64,000 nucleotides of DNA from Desulfobulbaceae bacterium DB1 (lineage in GTDB: Bacteria > Desulfobacterota > Desulfobulbia > Desulfobulbales > SURF-16): the NCBI GenBank assembly GCA_001914235.1, contig MQUF01000005.1:1-64000 (forward strand), given 5' to 3'. Below, piece by piece: positions 34,879 through 44,155 of this stretch; position 1 is the stretch's first letter; each line of letters opens with the position of its first letter. The translations under genes and the position numbers were made by a program. The notes beneath the pieces were generated by a model. The model saw only the letters and a program-made list of their open reading frames with translations, was not told the DNA's origin and ran no database searches.

Positions 34879-36087
34879 ATGAAGTTAGGCATTAATGCTC
34901 TTGGTCGGATCGGTAAGCTGACATTGTGGCACCATGTCGGCAGGAAATATTTTTCAGAGATCGTGGTCAATACCGGACGTCAAATCGGCCAGGGACTGGA
35001 AGATCTTGCCGCTTCCATTGAGCGGGACAGCACATACGGCCGCCTCGGCAATTATCTGCATGGATATAAAGGCGGGCGCGTGGTGGAGAATCTGAATGAG
35101 GCCGAGGGCACCATGACCATTAACGGGGTGCCGGTCAGAATTCTGCGGGAATCAAGAAACCCGAGGGATATCAAGTGGAAGGAAAACGGAGTGCGCCTGG
35201 TGGTGGACACCACCGGCGTGTTTAACGATCCCACCGCTGATGCCGATTCCCCGAAAGGCGCGTTTCGCGGCCACCTTGCCGCCGGGGCGGAGAAGGTTAT
35301 TCTTTCCGCTCCGTTTAAGATTAAGGAGAAGGGGCTGGATATGCCGGATGATGCGGTGACCACCGTCATGGGCATTAATGATGACGATTATATTCCCGGC
35401 AGGCATAATCTCATATCCGCCGCCTCCTGTACCACCACATGCCTGTCCTATATGATAAAACCGCTGATTGATCAGATCGGCGCGGCCAATTTCCTGAGCG
35501 CCTCCATGGTCACCGTCCATGCCGCCACCGGCAGTCAGAAGGTGCTCGACAGTCTGCCGAAAACAGGGGCCGGGGATCTGCGCAAGAACCGCAGTATCAT
35601 GAATAATATCATCCTGACCACCACCGGGGCGGCCAAGGCCCTGGCCCTGGTTATCCCTGAGATGAAGGATATCGGTTTCATCGCCGAGTCGGTGCGTATT
35701 CCCACCTCTACCGGATCGCTTATTGTCCTGGTGGTGAATCTTCAGGATGATCTGGAAAATCCGATCAAGCGGGACAGGATCAACGGCATTTATCGGGATT
35801 TCGCCAAAACGTCGCCCTACCTGGTTTATTCGGAAGAGCAGAACGTTTCAAGCGACATCATCGGCACTCCTTTTGCCGCCGCCATTATCGAGGGAACCGA
35901 GACCCACACCCGCACGGCGACCATCCGGGTCAATCTTGACAAGATCAAGGGATGCGCGGCCTCGGATCCGGTGATCAACGTTCCCGTTACCCAGGCCGTC
36001 ATTTACGGCTGGTATGATAATGAACTGGGCAGCTATACCAATATGCTGGCCGACCGCACGGTTTCCATCGCCGAACAGATGGTGTGA
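34879..36087 (+). CDS. gap: Glyceraldehyde-3-phosphate dehydrogenase, long divergent form
   Basis: A 402-residue enzyme, about 70 residues longer than standard GapA. The N-terminal NAD-binding segment reads GINALGRIGKL instead of GINGFGRIGR. The catalytic cysteine is C184 in SAASCTTTC (usual SNASCTTNC) and the active-site histidine is H214 in VTVHAATGSQK. YDNELGSYTNML near the C-terminus is close to the usual YDNExGYS. Extra residues lie mainly between 30 and 130. AAAGGAGAAGAAAGGAAG precedes the ATG. Downstream are rimI, pgk and tpiA, so the glycolytic role is well supported by context. Confidence 0.9.
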   Translation: MKLGINALGRIGKLTLWHHVGRKYFSEIVVNTGRQIGQGLEDLAASIERDSTYGRLGNYLHGYKGGRVVENLNEAEGTMTINGVPVRILRESRNPRDIKWKENGVRLVVDTTGVFNDPTADADSPKGAFRGHLAAGAEKVILSAPFKIKEKGLDMPDDAVTTVMGINDDDYIPGRHNLISAASCTTTCLSYMIKPLIDQIGAANFLSASMVTVHAATGSQKVLDSLPKTGAGDLRKNRSIMNNIILTTTGAAKALALVIPEMKDIGFIAESVRIPTSTGSLIVLVVNLQDDLENPIKRDRINGIYRDFAKTSPYLVYSEEQNVSSDIIGTPFAAAIIEGTETHTRTATIRVNLDKIKGCAASDPVINVPVTQAVIYGWYDNELGSYTNMLADRTVSIAEQMV

Positions 36088-36099
36088 CCCATCGAACTT

Positions 36100-36534
36100 G
36101 TGATTGCCCCCATGGCGGAGGCCGACCTGGCTGATGCCGTGCGGGCGGAACAGGAAAGCCCTGCCTGGACCGCGGCCCAGTTCGCCGGAGAGATGCTCCA
36201 GCCCTGCGGCCGGCAACTGGTGGCCCGTTTGCGCGGCTCCGGTCTTTTTGCCGGTTATATCTGTTGCCGCGTCGTGGCCGGCGAGGCGGAGATTATCAAG
36301 TTTGCCGTGACAGGTGACTTGCGGAGGCGGGGAGTGGGCGGTGCGCTGCTGGTTGCCGCCTTGAAGCTCATGGCGGCTGAAGGGGTTGGTCGTTGTTTTC
36401 TTGAGGTGCGGGAATCAAATGACAGTGCCTGTCGCCTGTATGAAAAATATGGCTTCCAGCGTATCGGGGTGCGCCGAAAATACTACTGTTCGCCGGAGGA
36501 AGATGCCTTGCTGTATCAGCGGCTGCCGGCGTAA
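36100..36534 (+). CDS. rimI: GNAT N-acetyltransferase, RimI-like
   Basis: A 144-residue GNAT-fold protein. The acetyl-CoA loop is GDLRRRGVGGALL, followed by EVRESNDSACRLYEKYGFQRIGVRRKYY, the RimI hallmark C-terminal region. It probably acetylates the N-terminus of ribosomal protein S18 or related targets. Translation starts at GTG (36100) or the ATG at 36112, 13 bp after gap, without a clear ribosome-binding site, suggesting coupling to gap translation. It is placed between gap and pgk, which is unusual for glycolytic genes. Confidence 0.85.
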   Translation: MIAPMAEADLADAVRAEQESPAWTAAQFAGEMLQPCGRQLVARLRGSGLFAGYICCRVVAGEAEIIKFAVTGDLRRRGVGGALLVAALKLMAAEGVGRCFLEVRESNDSACRLYEKYGFQRIGVRRKYYCSPEEDALLYQRLPA

Positions 36535-36658
36535 GTCCGGTTGAGCCTTTGTTGCCCGGAGTTTGTTATCTCGTTTGACTTTCCTTCATAGGGTGCGGTA
36601 CGGTGAAGAACAGGCTGATTTTCTTCATGGGTGAATTCCTAACTAAAGGTAGCTTATT

Positions 36659-37843
36659 GTGAAAAATATTCGAGATATTGATATCAAAGGCAAAAGGGTG
36701 CTGATTCGGGTTGATTTTAATGTGCCGCTCGATGACGCCGGTCGCATTACCGACGATACGCGTATTCGCGGGGCATTGCCCACCATAAATCATGCGTTGG
36801 CGGAAAATGCCAAGGTCATTGTCTGTTCTCATCTGGGCCGTCCCAAGGGGCAGCGGAAACCGGAATTTTCCCTGGCTCCCGCCGCCGCAAGGCTGGCCGA
36901 GCTTACCGGCCGCATGGTCAAACTTCTGCCCGATTGCGTGGGGGATGATGTTGAATCCATGGTCACGGCAATGCGGCCCGGCGACGTGGTGATGCTGGAA
37001 AATCTTCGTTTTCATGGCGAGGAACAGAAGAATGACCCTGAGTTTTCTCGAAAACTCGCCGCCCTGGCCGAGGTCTATATCAGTGATGCCTTTGCCGTTG
37101 CCCACCGGACCGATGCATCGGTGGTGGGGGTAACCCACTATTGCGACCAGTGCGCCGCGGGCTTTCTGCTGCAAAAAGAAATGGATTTCTTTCACCGTTC
37201 CGTCAGCCAGCCGGTTCGTCCCCTGGCGGCGATTATCGGCGGGGCCAAGGTTTCCGGGAAATTGACCGCGCTCGTCAACCTGATGGACAAAGTCGATATC
37301 ATGATCATCGGCGGGGCCATGGCCAATACCTTCCTGAAAAGTCAGGGGCATGAGGTGGGCAAGTCACTGGTGGAGGATGATCTGCTGGAAACGGCGCGCA
37401 CGCTGCTGGCGGATGCCGCCAAAAAAGGGGTGAAACTTTACCTGCCGGTTGATTGCGTTGCGGCGGCGGAATTTACCCCGAACAGCGTCTCCAAGGTGGT
37501 GTCCCTGCAGGAGATGCCGAAGGACTGGATGGCGCTTGATATCGGTCCGGCCACCACAACCCTGTTCGGCGAGGCCCTGGCCGACGCCAAAACCATCTTG
37601 TGGAACGGTCCCATGGGGGTGTTCGAGATGGATGCCTATAGCCGGGGCACCATGGCTCTGGTGCAGAAGGTGGCAACTTCCCACGCACTCAGCATCGTCG
37701 GCGGCGGCGACACCAACGCCGCGGTGCATAAGGCCGGCTGGGCGGATGATGTCTCCTACATGTCCACCGGCGGCGGCGCTTTCCTGATGCTGATGGAGGG
37801 CAAGGTGCTGCCGGGTGTTGCCGCCCTTGATGCGAAAGAATAA
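36659..37843 (+). CDS. pgk: Phosphoglycerate kinase
   Basis: This 394-residue two-domain kinase converts 1,3-bisphosphoglycerate and ADP to 3-phosphoglycerate and ATP. Signature segments are [66 protein letters not shown] and the nucleotide loop [10 protein letters not shown]. It begins with GTG at 36659, with AAAGGTAG upstream. A gap of 125 bp after rimI could hold an internal promoter. tpiA follows by 11 bp. Confidence 0.97.
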   Translation: MKNIRDIDIKGKRVLIRVDFNVPLDDAGRITDDTRIRGALPTINHALAENAKVIVCSHLGRPKGQRKPEFSLAPAAARLAELTGRMVKLLPDCVGDDVESMVTAMRPGDVVMLENLRFHGEEQKNDPEFSRKLAALAEVYISDAFAVAHRTDASVVGVTHYCDQCAAGFLLQKEMDFFHRSVSQPVRPLAAIIGGAKVSGKLTALVNLMDKVDIMIIGGAMANTFLKSQGHEVGKSLVEDDLLETARTLLADAAKKGVKLYLPVDCVAAAEFTPNSVSKVVSLQEMPKDWMALDIGPATTTLFGEALADAKTILWNGPMGVFEMDAYSRGTMALVQKVATSHALSIVGGGDTNAAVHKAGWADDVSYMSTGGGAFLMLMEGKVLPGVAALDAKE

Positions 37844-37854
37844 AAGGAGAGTCC

Positions 37855-38616
37855 ATGGAACGGAAGCCCTTGCTTGCTGGAAACTGGAAGATGCATACCA
37901 CCGTGGCGGAGGCGGAAAGTCTCGCCCTGTCGATTGTGCAGACTCCCGCTGCCCCCGACCGTGACGTCATGCTTGCCCCGCCTTTTACCGCTCTGGCCGC
38001 GGTGGGGAAGATTGTCGCCGGTTCATCCGTCCTGCTCGGCGGCCAGAATGTCTGTTGGGAGGAAAAGGGCGCCTTTACCGGAGAAATTTCGCCGGTCATG
38101 TTGCGGGATGTGGGCTGCAGCCTGGTGATAATCGGTCACTCCGAGCGCCGTCACATTTTCGGCGAGAGCGACGCCCTGATCAATAAACGCCTGGTCGGGG
38201 CGCTGAAGTACGGCCTTGTCCCCATCCTCTGTGTGGGCGAGACCCTGGAGGAAAGGGAGGCGGGACAGACATTTACCGTTCTGGAAAGACAGATGCGGGG
38301 AGGTCTTGCCGCAGTCTCCTTGTCTTCCGGAGCGGAGGTGGTCGTTGCCTATGAACCTGTCTGGGCAATCGGTACCGGCAAAACAGCCTCGGTTGAGCAG
38401 GCCCGGGAGGCGCACGTTTTTATTCGTAATCTTCTCGCCGGAATCTATGAGAAAAAGGTTGCCGGGCAAATCAGAATATTGTATGGTGGCTCGGTTAATC
38501 CTGAGAATGTTGATGCACTTATGGCCCAGGACAATGTTGATGGGGCTCTGGTCGGCGGCGCAGCCCTGAAGGTGGAATCCTTTCTTCGGATAATAAATTT
38601 TAAGAAATCGGCCTGA
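37855..38616 (+). CDS. tpiA: Triose-phosphate isomerase
   Basis: A 253-residue TIM-barrel isomerase. LLAGNWKMHTT holds the active-site asparagine and lysine, IGHSERRHIFGE the catalytic histidine, and VAYEPVWAIGTGKTAS the catalytic glutamate and flexible loop 6. YGGSVNPENV and VGGAALKVESF complete the phosphate site. AAGGAGAG precedes the ATG, and the gene is 11 bp after pgk. Confidence 0.97.
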   Translation: MERKPLLAGNWKMHTTVAEAESLALSIVQTPAAPDRDVMLAPPFTALAAVGKIVAGSSVLLGGQNVCWEEKGAFTGEISPVMLRDVGCSLVIIGHSERRHIFGESDALINKRLVGALKYGLVPILCVGETLEEREAGQTFTVLERQMRGGLAAVSLSSGAEVVVAYEPVWAIGTGKTASVEQAREAHVFIRNLLAGIYEKKVAGQIRILYGGSVNPENVDALMAQDNVDGALVGGAALKVESFLRIINFKKSA

Positions 38617-38677
38617 TCCCCGCCCGCGCAGATTTTGTCTGCATCTTGGGGAAAAGGCGGATCAATCATAGCTTATA

Positions 38678-39157
38678 ATGACAACTCTTCTGACGATTAT
38701 ACATATTGCAGTCTGCTTTTTTCTGGTCGTGATCGTCCTGCTTCAGCAGGGCAAAGGCGCCAGCATGGGAGCGACGTTCGGTGGCTCGAGTCAGACCGTT
38801 TTCGGAACGGAAGGGCCGCTGCCTTTACTCAATAAAGTAACGACATTTGCCGCTGTTACCTTTATGGTAACCTCCATCGGTTTGGCTTATTTTTCCGCGC
38901 ATAAAAGCACAAGTTCGGTAATGCAAGATTTTAGTGTGCAAAAACCGCAGGAAAATGCTATAGAAAGAGCCCCGGAAACGCTTCCGCAACCGGCGCCTGA
39001 TATGCCGTTGGCTCCCGCCGAGCCGGTTCAGGCTGAAACCCCGGCGCCGGTGACTGATTCCGGACAGCCTCAAGGTGTTCCGCCGGCTGTTGAAGCACCT
39101 GCTGCCGAGACTGCACCCGGCAGCGCGAGCGAGAAAGCGGAAAAAAAGAAAGATTAA
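38678..39157 (+). CDS. secG: Preprotein translocase subunit SecG, with long C-terminal tail
   Basis: A 159-residue protein. The first about 75 residues are SecG proper: two membrane segments and the cytosolic loop VLLQQGKGASMGATFGGSSQTVFG. The last about 70 residues are a proline-, alanine- and glutamate-rich low-complexity tail ending in KAEKKKD, which most SecG proteins lack. It follows tpiA and precedes tRNA-Leu by 6 bp; this tpiA-secG-tRNA-Leu order is common in Gram-negative bacteria. Confidence 0.93.
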   Translation: MTTLLTIIHIAVCFFLVVIVLLQQGKGASMGATFGGSSQTVFGTEGPLPLLNKVTTFAAVTFMVTSIGLAYFSAHKSTSSVMQDFSVQKPQENAIERAPETLPQPAPDMPLAPAEPVQAETPAPVTDSGQPQGVPPAVEAPAAETAPGSASEKAEKKKD

Positions 39158-39163
39158 GTTTTT

Positions 39164-39249
39164 GCCGAAGTGGTGGAATTGGTAGACACACTATCTTGAG
39201 GGGGTAGCGGCCAACGGTCGTGCGAGTTCGAGTCTCGCCTTCGGCACCA
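39164..39249 (+). tRNA. tRNA-Leu (anticodon GAG)
   Basis: A class II tRNA with long variable arm. The acceptor GCCGAAG pairs with CTTCGGC, the D-arm is TGGTGGAATTGGTAGACAC, the anticodon stem CTATC/GGTAG encloses TTGAGGG (anticodon GAG, reading CUC/CUU), and the variable arm is CGGCCAACGGTCG. CCA is encoded at 39247-39249. It lies just after secG and is followed by a terminator, so it is probably made from the secG transcript. Confidence 0.96.
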
Positions 39250-39255
39250 TATATC

Positions 39256-39298
39256 AAAAAAAGGATTGAACCCGATAGGGATCAATCCTTTTTTTTTG
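39256..39298 (+). terminator. Rho-independent terminator after tRNA-Leu
   Basis: A stem of AAAAAAAGGATTGA and its complement with a 12-nt loop ends in a run of nine T. It closes the gap-rimI-pgk-tpiA-secG-tRNA unit. Confidence 0.9.
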
Positions 39299-39447
39299 TA
39301 CTTTTTTCAGCGGAGTTGACAGTTGCCGGGCTTTCTTGCGAAAGAGAATATGGGCTCACCGTCAACTGGTGACCGTCGGCAGAGGCCGCGATCCGCCCAA
39401 AAAACACGACCGGGCAATTGGTTGAAAATCAGTGGAAATCACGAAAA

Positions 39448-39969
39448 TTAATACACGGTGATTTTATACAGAAGATGGTGGTGATACTCCGGCCATTCTC
39501 CCTCGTTTTTATCTTTGGATCCTTCCACATAACGGGCCTCGGCGGCAATCAGCGCCTGGGGATAGTTTCCCTGCAGCAAGGCCTTCTTTTCATCTTCAGT
39601 GGCCGGCGCCCGGACAAGAAGGCAGTCGGCATTTTCGTTGAACATGCTTTGTACCGCGGAGGCCATCAGGCTGATGGTCTGCCACCGGGAAGCCGCGTCA
39701 AGCTTTCCGGCTTTTTCTTCCTCGCTGATAAATATATACCATTTCTTGTTGACCTTGCGTGCCGTGAAGTTTTTCAAAATTTCAAGAGCCTTTTCCTGGC
39801 TCATGATGGTTGGTGTACATTCGGAACCGGTGCCCGGCGCGGTCATGTTGGCGGCAATATCGTCATGGCAACTGGGAATGGATGATCCGCTGGGAAAGGC
39901 GGAAACGGAAGCGGTGGCGCAGAGGTGAAAAAGCAGGCCGCAGGCCAGGGAACGCGAGAGTTTTTTCAT
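39448..39969 (-). CDS. Exported protein of unknown function
   Basis: I do not recognise the family of this 173-residue protein. It has a clear signal peptide (MKKLSRSLACGLLFHL..., cleavage near SVSA at about 24). The mature protein has three cysteines (SCHDD, SECTP, ADCLL) but no CxxCH heme motif, and includes VNKKWYIFISEEEKAGKLDAASRW. It is probably periplasmic, with one possible disulfide. AAAGGAATTCCC precedes the ATG. It lies downstream of the decaheme cytochrome on the same strand, beyond that gene's terminator, and could be an accessory of the cytochrome island. Confidence 0.7.
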   Translation of the reverse strand: MKKLSRSLACGLLFHLCATASVSAFPSGSSIPSCHDDIAANMTAPGTGSECTPTIMSQEKALEILKNFTARKVNKKWYIFISEEEKAGKLDAASRWQTISLMASAVQSMFNENADCLLVRAPATEDEKKALLQGNYPQALIAAEARYVEGSKDKNEGEWPEYHHHLLYKITVY

Positions 39970-40147
39970 GGGAATTCCTTTGTTGAAAGCGTGAAATAAT
40001 GGTCATGCTGAAATCATCGGTACAAATGATTTCCAAGGTAAGAACTACCCGATGCCCGGGATAAAGTCAAACAAGAAGAAGGGTCGGTGCAGCTGATTGC
40101 AGAGGGAAAAGCAAGGACGCTGATTTGTTATGGTTGCGACTTGGTAT

Positions 40148-40183
40148 AAAAAAAGGAGCAGGCGGGTTGCCCCGCCTGCTCCT
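40148..40183 (-). terminator. Rho-independent terminator of the decaheme cytochrome gene
   Basis: Read leftward, a perfect 13-bp stem (AGGAGCAGGCGGG and its complement) with a short loop is followed by seven U. It lies 33 bp past the cytochrome stop codon. Confidence 0.95.
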
Positions 40184-40216
40184 GGTTGTTTCCGAGGAAT
40201 TGAACTCGGGATGTTT

Positions 40217-43200
40217 TTACGGAAGGACTACGCGCAGGTCGCCATCTTCTGCTTGGGTGTAGACGGTCTGATTGTAAGAAGCGTCATAAACCTTGACAAT
40301 GATGTCGTACGTGCGTCCGCCATACAGGTAGGTGTGCGCAATGCCGGTTGCCAGAGAAGCCATGTCGGAAACCGTGGTTGTCTTTCTGTCACCCCAGTAG
40401 ATGTAGGCGCGGACGATGGAAGGATCGAAATTCAGACCATTCAAAGTTGCCGTCTTGCCTTCAATTGCGGTGGTGAAGTTAACTGCGAGCACTTCGGGCT
40501 CAACGATCTGAGCCGTTGCAGTGGCCTCTGCCTGGCGGCATTCATCCGTCACCTGATCGCAGGCGATGACGCTTGCGTTGTAGGTGCCTGCCGCCGAGTA
40601 GGTAACAGTGGCGACAGCGCCGTTGACCGACATCGCTGCTCCCGCATCACCGGAATCAAAGGTGAAGTCGCAGCCGTTCGGGCAGTTGGTGTTGCCGGCG
40701 TTCAGTTCAACTTCCAGGTTGGTGTCCATGCTGGACAGGGCGCTCAGGTACGGGGTAAACGAAGGTCTTACCCACGGGTTTTCCTCGGAGAAGCCCCAGC
40801 TGGCATGACAGGAGTTGGCTGAACAGCTGCCCGGGTTGCCGAGCGGATCCGGGGTATAGGTGAAGGTTGCGACAACGCCGTTTTTGTCAAGCGGTTGACC
40901 GACATCGGAAACAGAATTGAAATCGATGACGCCCGAGCCGTTGTCGTGGCAGTTGGTGCACTTGCCGTGTCCGGCCGCCACGTGGCGGTTGTGGACCGAG
41001 TCGACGCGGGTGTTGAGGTAGTCAACGTAGTCCGCGCGGGTTGCGACAACGCCGGCCTGGGTGGTCTGGATCGGCACTCGCAGAGTGCTTTCCCACAGGG
41101 CTTCGGAGAGGTCGATGTCACGCAGGCGGTCCGCACCCCTGATGACAAGGGGGATGGAACGATTGTCGCCCTGGGAAGCCTTGGCGTACAGGGTTGGGTG
41201 GAAGTCACTCGGCTGGTTGCCGTTGACCATGGTCAGCGGTACAACATCAGTGGCCGCGTAAGTGAAGTTCAGATCGCGCGGGTTGATCGCGTAGGTGCCG
41301 TTGTAGAAGCCCTTGTCCGCGCCGTGGCAGTCTGTACATCCGCCCTTGCCCCAGGCCACGGAGGCCGGGTTGACGTTGTGGTTGACCTTGAACATAACGC
41401 CCATGAAATTGAGCTTCAGGGCCGCGCCGGTGGGGTCGATACCGACGTTCGGCAGATACGCCATGATCGCGGCGCGCTGGGCGGCGATCTCGGTTGTGTC
41501 GACCACGCCGTCCGCGGTCAGGGCGTGCAGTCCGGCCGCCTTGTTGGCGTCACGGAGATGGGACGGGTTGACTGCGTCCATGCCGCCGGTTTGCCCGTCG
41601 GCGTTGATGTCCAGGGTGGTGTCGTTCTTGTCACGCCAGAACATGGTGTTCAGGGCGTTGGTACGGATCAATTTGCCGCCCTGCCAGGCCAAGGCCATGT
41701 TGTTTTCCATGGTGCGTTCGACATAGAGGTTCTCGTGATCAGTCAAGCGTCCTGCCTCGTCGGCGCCGGTGGCGTCAACCATGGCGCCGCCGGTGCCCCA
41801 CTCGTAGAGGGAACCGTGGGTTTCGCCGCCTTCAGCCGCGGTCGGACCATGGCCCAGTTTGCGCACGTGGCAGGTTGAGCACTCCAGGATGTCGAGATGG
41901 CTCTTGTCTTTCACGCCGTCAACGCCATCCTGCAGGATCAGGGAGGTTAAGCCCAGGGCCTCGTGCTTTGCCGTCGGGTCAACCGCGCCGTAATTCTCCA
42001 CGGTGGCGTTGGCCTTATGGCAATCACCGCAGTTTTTCATGGTGTTGTCGGTGTTGTTCCACAGCGAGCTGTACGGAGCAAGTCCCTTGGCCGGATCGTG
42101 GCCGAGCAGGTTGCTTGAGCCGATGCCGGTCATTTTGGTGAGGTCGTTATAGGTGCGCCATGCACCGGTATAATATGTTTCGTCCTTGCGATCATGGCAG
42201 CCCATGCAGCCCAAGGAACCGTGGACGTCGGCCTCATAGGGCACGCCCCAGAAGTCGCCGCGTTTCTTCCAGTCAACCTGGTGCATATCCGCATGGCAGG
42301 TTGCGCAGTTTTCCGATACGGTGGGATGGACATTGAAACCGGCCGCGCCGAGCTTCAATGCGTTCATCGACGTGCTCGATGTGCTGATGCCGACCACGGT
42401 CGGGTCATAGGCCACGTTGGTGCCGTTGATGGCGGTGCCGAGGCTCGCGCCGGTGACGCGGGAGGCGTCGAATTCACCCTTGCGCAGGGATTCCGTTCTC
42501 GCTTCCCAGGAAAAGCCTTCCATGTGGCACATGAGGCAGTCCATCTCCAGAACGCCGGTCTGGCTGTAGTCCTGCATCAGGACCTCGCCGGTTTCGCCGT
42601 CATTGTCCTCGTCATACTGATCGATAAAGGCGTTCCATGCGTTGTAGCCGGAAAGGGCTGCGCTGCGTAGTTCGGTTCTCTGGTTGGCCGGATTGGGAAC
42701 GCAGATGAAGTTTCTCATGCCGCGGCTGCTGTTGTACATACCGCACTGGGAAAAAGCGGGATCATACTGCTCGGCCTCGGTGAAGGCGCCGGTAGTGGTG
42801 CTGCAGGGGTCTCCGCCGTTTGATGTATAGGTCACACCGCCGTAAATAACCTCCGCGGTCTCGCAGGTACCGGCGGACAGATCGGTGGAGCCCGGTTTGG
42901 GCAGATACTCCAGGGCGCCGCCGCCCACATGGCACTCGGCGCAGTCGCGCATCATGCCGGCCACGGAGAGGTCGACCGAGGTTTGGAAGGCTGCTTCAGT
43001 GCCGTAATCAAAAGGCGCGGCGAAATTAACCGGGTTGGTGGCCTGGGCCCTGACGGTGCCGGTGGCCTTGATGTAGAGGTTGGTGGTGCCGTCGGTCAGG
43101 CTCAGGCGGTTGCCGGCATCATTGACCAGATAGTCGACGCCGGCGTCATAAACGCTGTTGCTGTTGGTGTCTTCATAATAGCCGGGGGTGGCAGGGGTGG

Positions 43201-43624
43201 TTCCGGTGTTCGGGAAAAGTCTCGCCAACTGACGAGAGGAAGGGGGTCACCACTTGCCCGTATGGCCCGGGGACTGCACCCAGGGTTTGCCGTTGGCTGC
43301 CTCGGAATTCCATGTGCCGTTTTTGTAGGGGTTCCAGCCCATGTGCTGGTTGGCGCCGAGCTGGGCATGATAGGAATGACGTTCGATGGCTTTGTAGTCA
43401 TGGCAGCCGGCGGCGCCGCAGGTTTTCTGGGCGCTGTATGCCGGCGCTGATGCGGGGATGCCTCGGGTGCCGTCGCCGTTGTCAACCGACATGATGAGGT
43501 CGCCGTCGGCGTCGCGCAGGGCGACGCCGTCATGGGTAAAGGACAGGGCCTGGGAGCTGGCAACCAGCAGGGCTGCCGCGGTCAGTGATGTGACCAGCAA
43601 TCCACTTTGATACCTTTTTTTCAT
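40217..43624 (-). CDS. Decaheme c-type cytochrome, probable selenoprotein (in-frame UGA at codon 126)
   Basis: Read through one in-frame UGA (43247-43249), the gene encodes 1135 residues: signal peptide (about 1-28), Sec126 in HTGKW-U-PPSSRQL, ten heme motifs and a C-terminal pair of PKD-like domains (about 960-1135, with YIYWGD...AHTYLYGG). Eight motifs are CxxCH (CAECH, CLMCH, CATCH, CMGCH, CGDCH, CSTCH, CTDCH, CTNCH) and two are CX4CH (residues 69-75 CGAAGCH, and CSANSCH). AAAGGAG precedes the ATG. The part after the UGA has no start codon with a ribosome-binding site, and a SECIS-like hairpin follows the UGA. It is probably periplasmic or extracellular and moves electrons. The alternative is a nonsense-mutated pseudogene, which the intact downstream frame argues against. 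Confidence 0.85.
43220..43237 (-). promoter_or_regulatory. Putative bacterial SECIS hairpin in the decaheme cytochrome mRNA
   Basis: Counting from the first base after the UGA, nine nucleotides are followed by UCUCGUC-AGUU-GGCGAGA: a 7-bp stem (one G-U pair) with loop AGUU. The loop begins 16 nt after the UGA and has G as its second base. Bacterial SECIS elements are described as a short stem-loop 16-37 nt after UGA with a G among the first two loop bases, so this fits at the short end of the range. Confidence 0.7.
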
Positions 43625-43792
43625 TTTTCACTCCTTTCGTTAACGTTTGGTTAACTTCTTCATTGTTTCTTTTTTTTGCGGGAAGCCCGAACGACTTGGG
43701 GGAGCCGTCAATCTCAACCTGGACCATCCGGCAAAATTCACTACCTGCAACACGCGTCAAAAATATTGGGGATATTTTGATTTGTTACGTTT

Positions 43793-43808
43793 TGCAAGCG
43801 TCGTTCCA
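43793..43808 (-). promoter_or_regulatory. Sigma-54-type promoter of the decaheme cytochrome gene
   Basis: Read leftward: TGGAACG-ACGC-TTGCA. This matches the -24/-12 consensus TGGCACG-N4-TTGCA with one mismatch and exact GG-to-GC spacing (10 bp between). The start site would be near 43783, giving a leader of about 160 nt. Confidence 0.65.
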
Positions 43809-43984
43809 TGAAATGGCAATTGGGTTCATTACCCCAAAAAAAATGCAAGGGGTGGTGGTTTTGGTTTAAAATTCAACCTGTTGGATAAGTTGTTTTTTTC
43901 AGGTGTTTTTGCTTGGGAAAAGCTATGGCCACAGGGTGGTAACAGTGCCAAAGGGAGAAAGGGTGAAATTTCTCAGCGGGATAG

Positions 43985-44012
43985 GGTGAATTGCCTAATT
44001 GGGTTATTTGCC
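43985..44012. promoter_or_regulatory. Palindromic activator-like site, copy B
   Basis: This 28-bp element shares the core AATTGGGTTATTTG and the outer GGT/CC ends with the near-perfect palindrome at 45555-45584. Its centre is about 205 bp upstream of the sigma-54-like promoter's -12 box, a usual enhancer distance. A third, partial copy (AAATGGC-AATTGGGTT) at 43809-43836 abuts the promoter. Confidence 0.55.
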
Positions 44013-44069
44013 GTAATTTGTGTGCGGGGAGGGGGAATGATGTTCCGGCGGCAGGCGCTGATGGGAAAG

Positions 44070-44108
44070 AAAAATGGTGAAGAAGGAATGAACTCCTTCA
44101 CCATTTTT
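44070..44108 (-). terminator. Terminator downstream of the octaheme cytochrome gene
   Basis: A 13-bp stem AAAAATGGTGAAG / CTTCACCATTTTT with a 13-nt loop. The leftward transcript ends in a U-rich tract. It lies about 50 bp past the octaheme cytochrome stop and separates it from the decaheme promoter. Confidence 0.85.
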
Positions 44109-44155
44109 CGGTCGTCCCGGTCATTCAGGTGGTCATGGTGTTTATCGGCAACGGC

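Larger units (their letters stand above)
43625..44069. other. Regulatory gap upstream of the decaheme cytochrome gene
   Basis: No gene is seen. It holds a sigma-54-like promoter (43793-43808), two palindrome-type sites (43809-43836 partial, 43985-44012) and a leader of about 160 nt. In the leader, two GTTAAC palindromes separated by 5 bp (43639-43655) lie just before the ribosome-binding site and could form a small hairpin. Confidence 0.6.

Noticed and set aside
39448-39969. Heme cytochrome assignment for the small exported protein
   Set aside because: It has a single SCHDD but no CxxCH motif, so heme attachment is not supported.
40217-43228. A separate 1003-codon gene starting at TTG 43228
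   Set aside because: The start has no ribosome-binding site and no signal peptide. The frame is the same as that of the 125-codon signal-peptide ORF just upstream, so it is the rest of one gene read through UGA.
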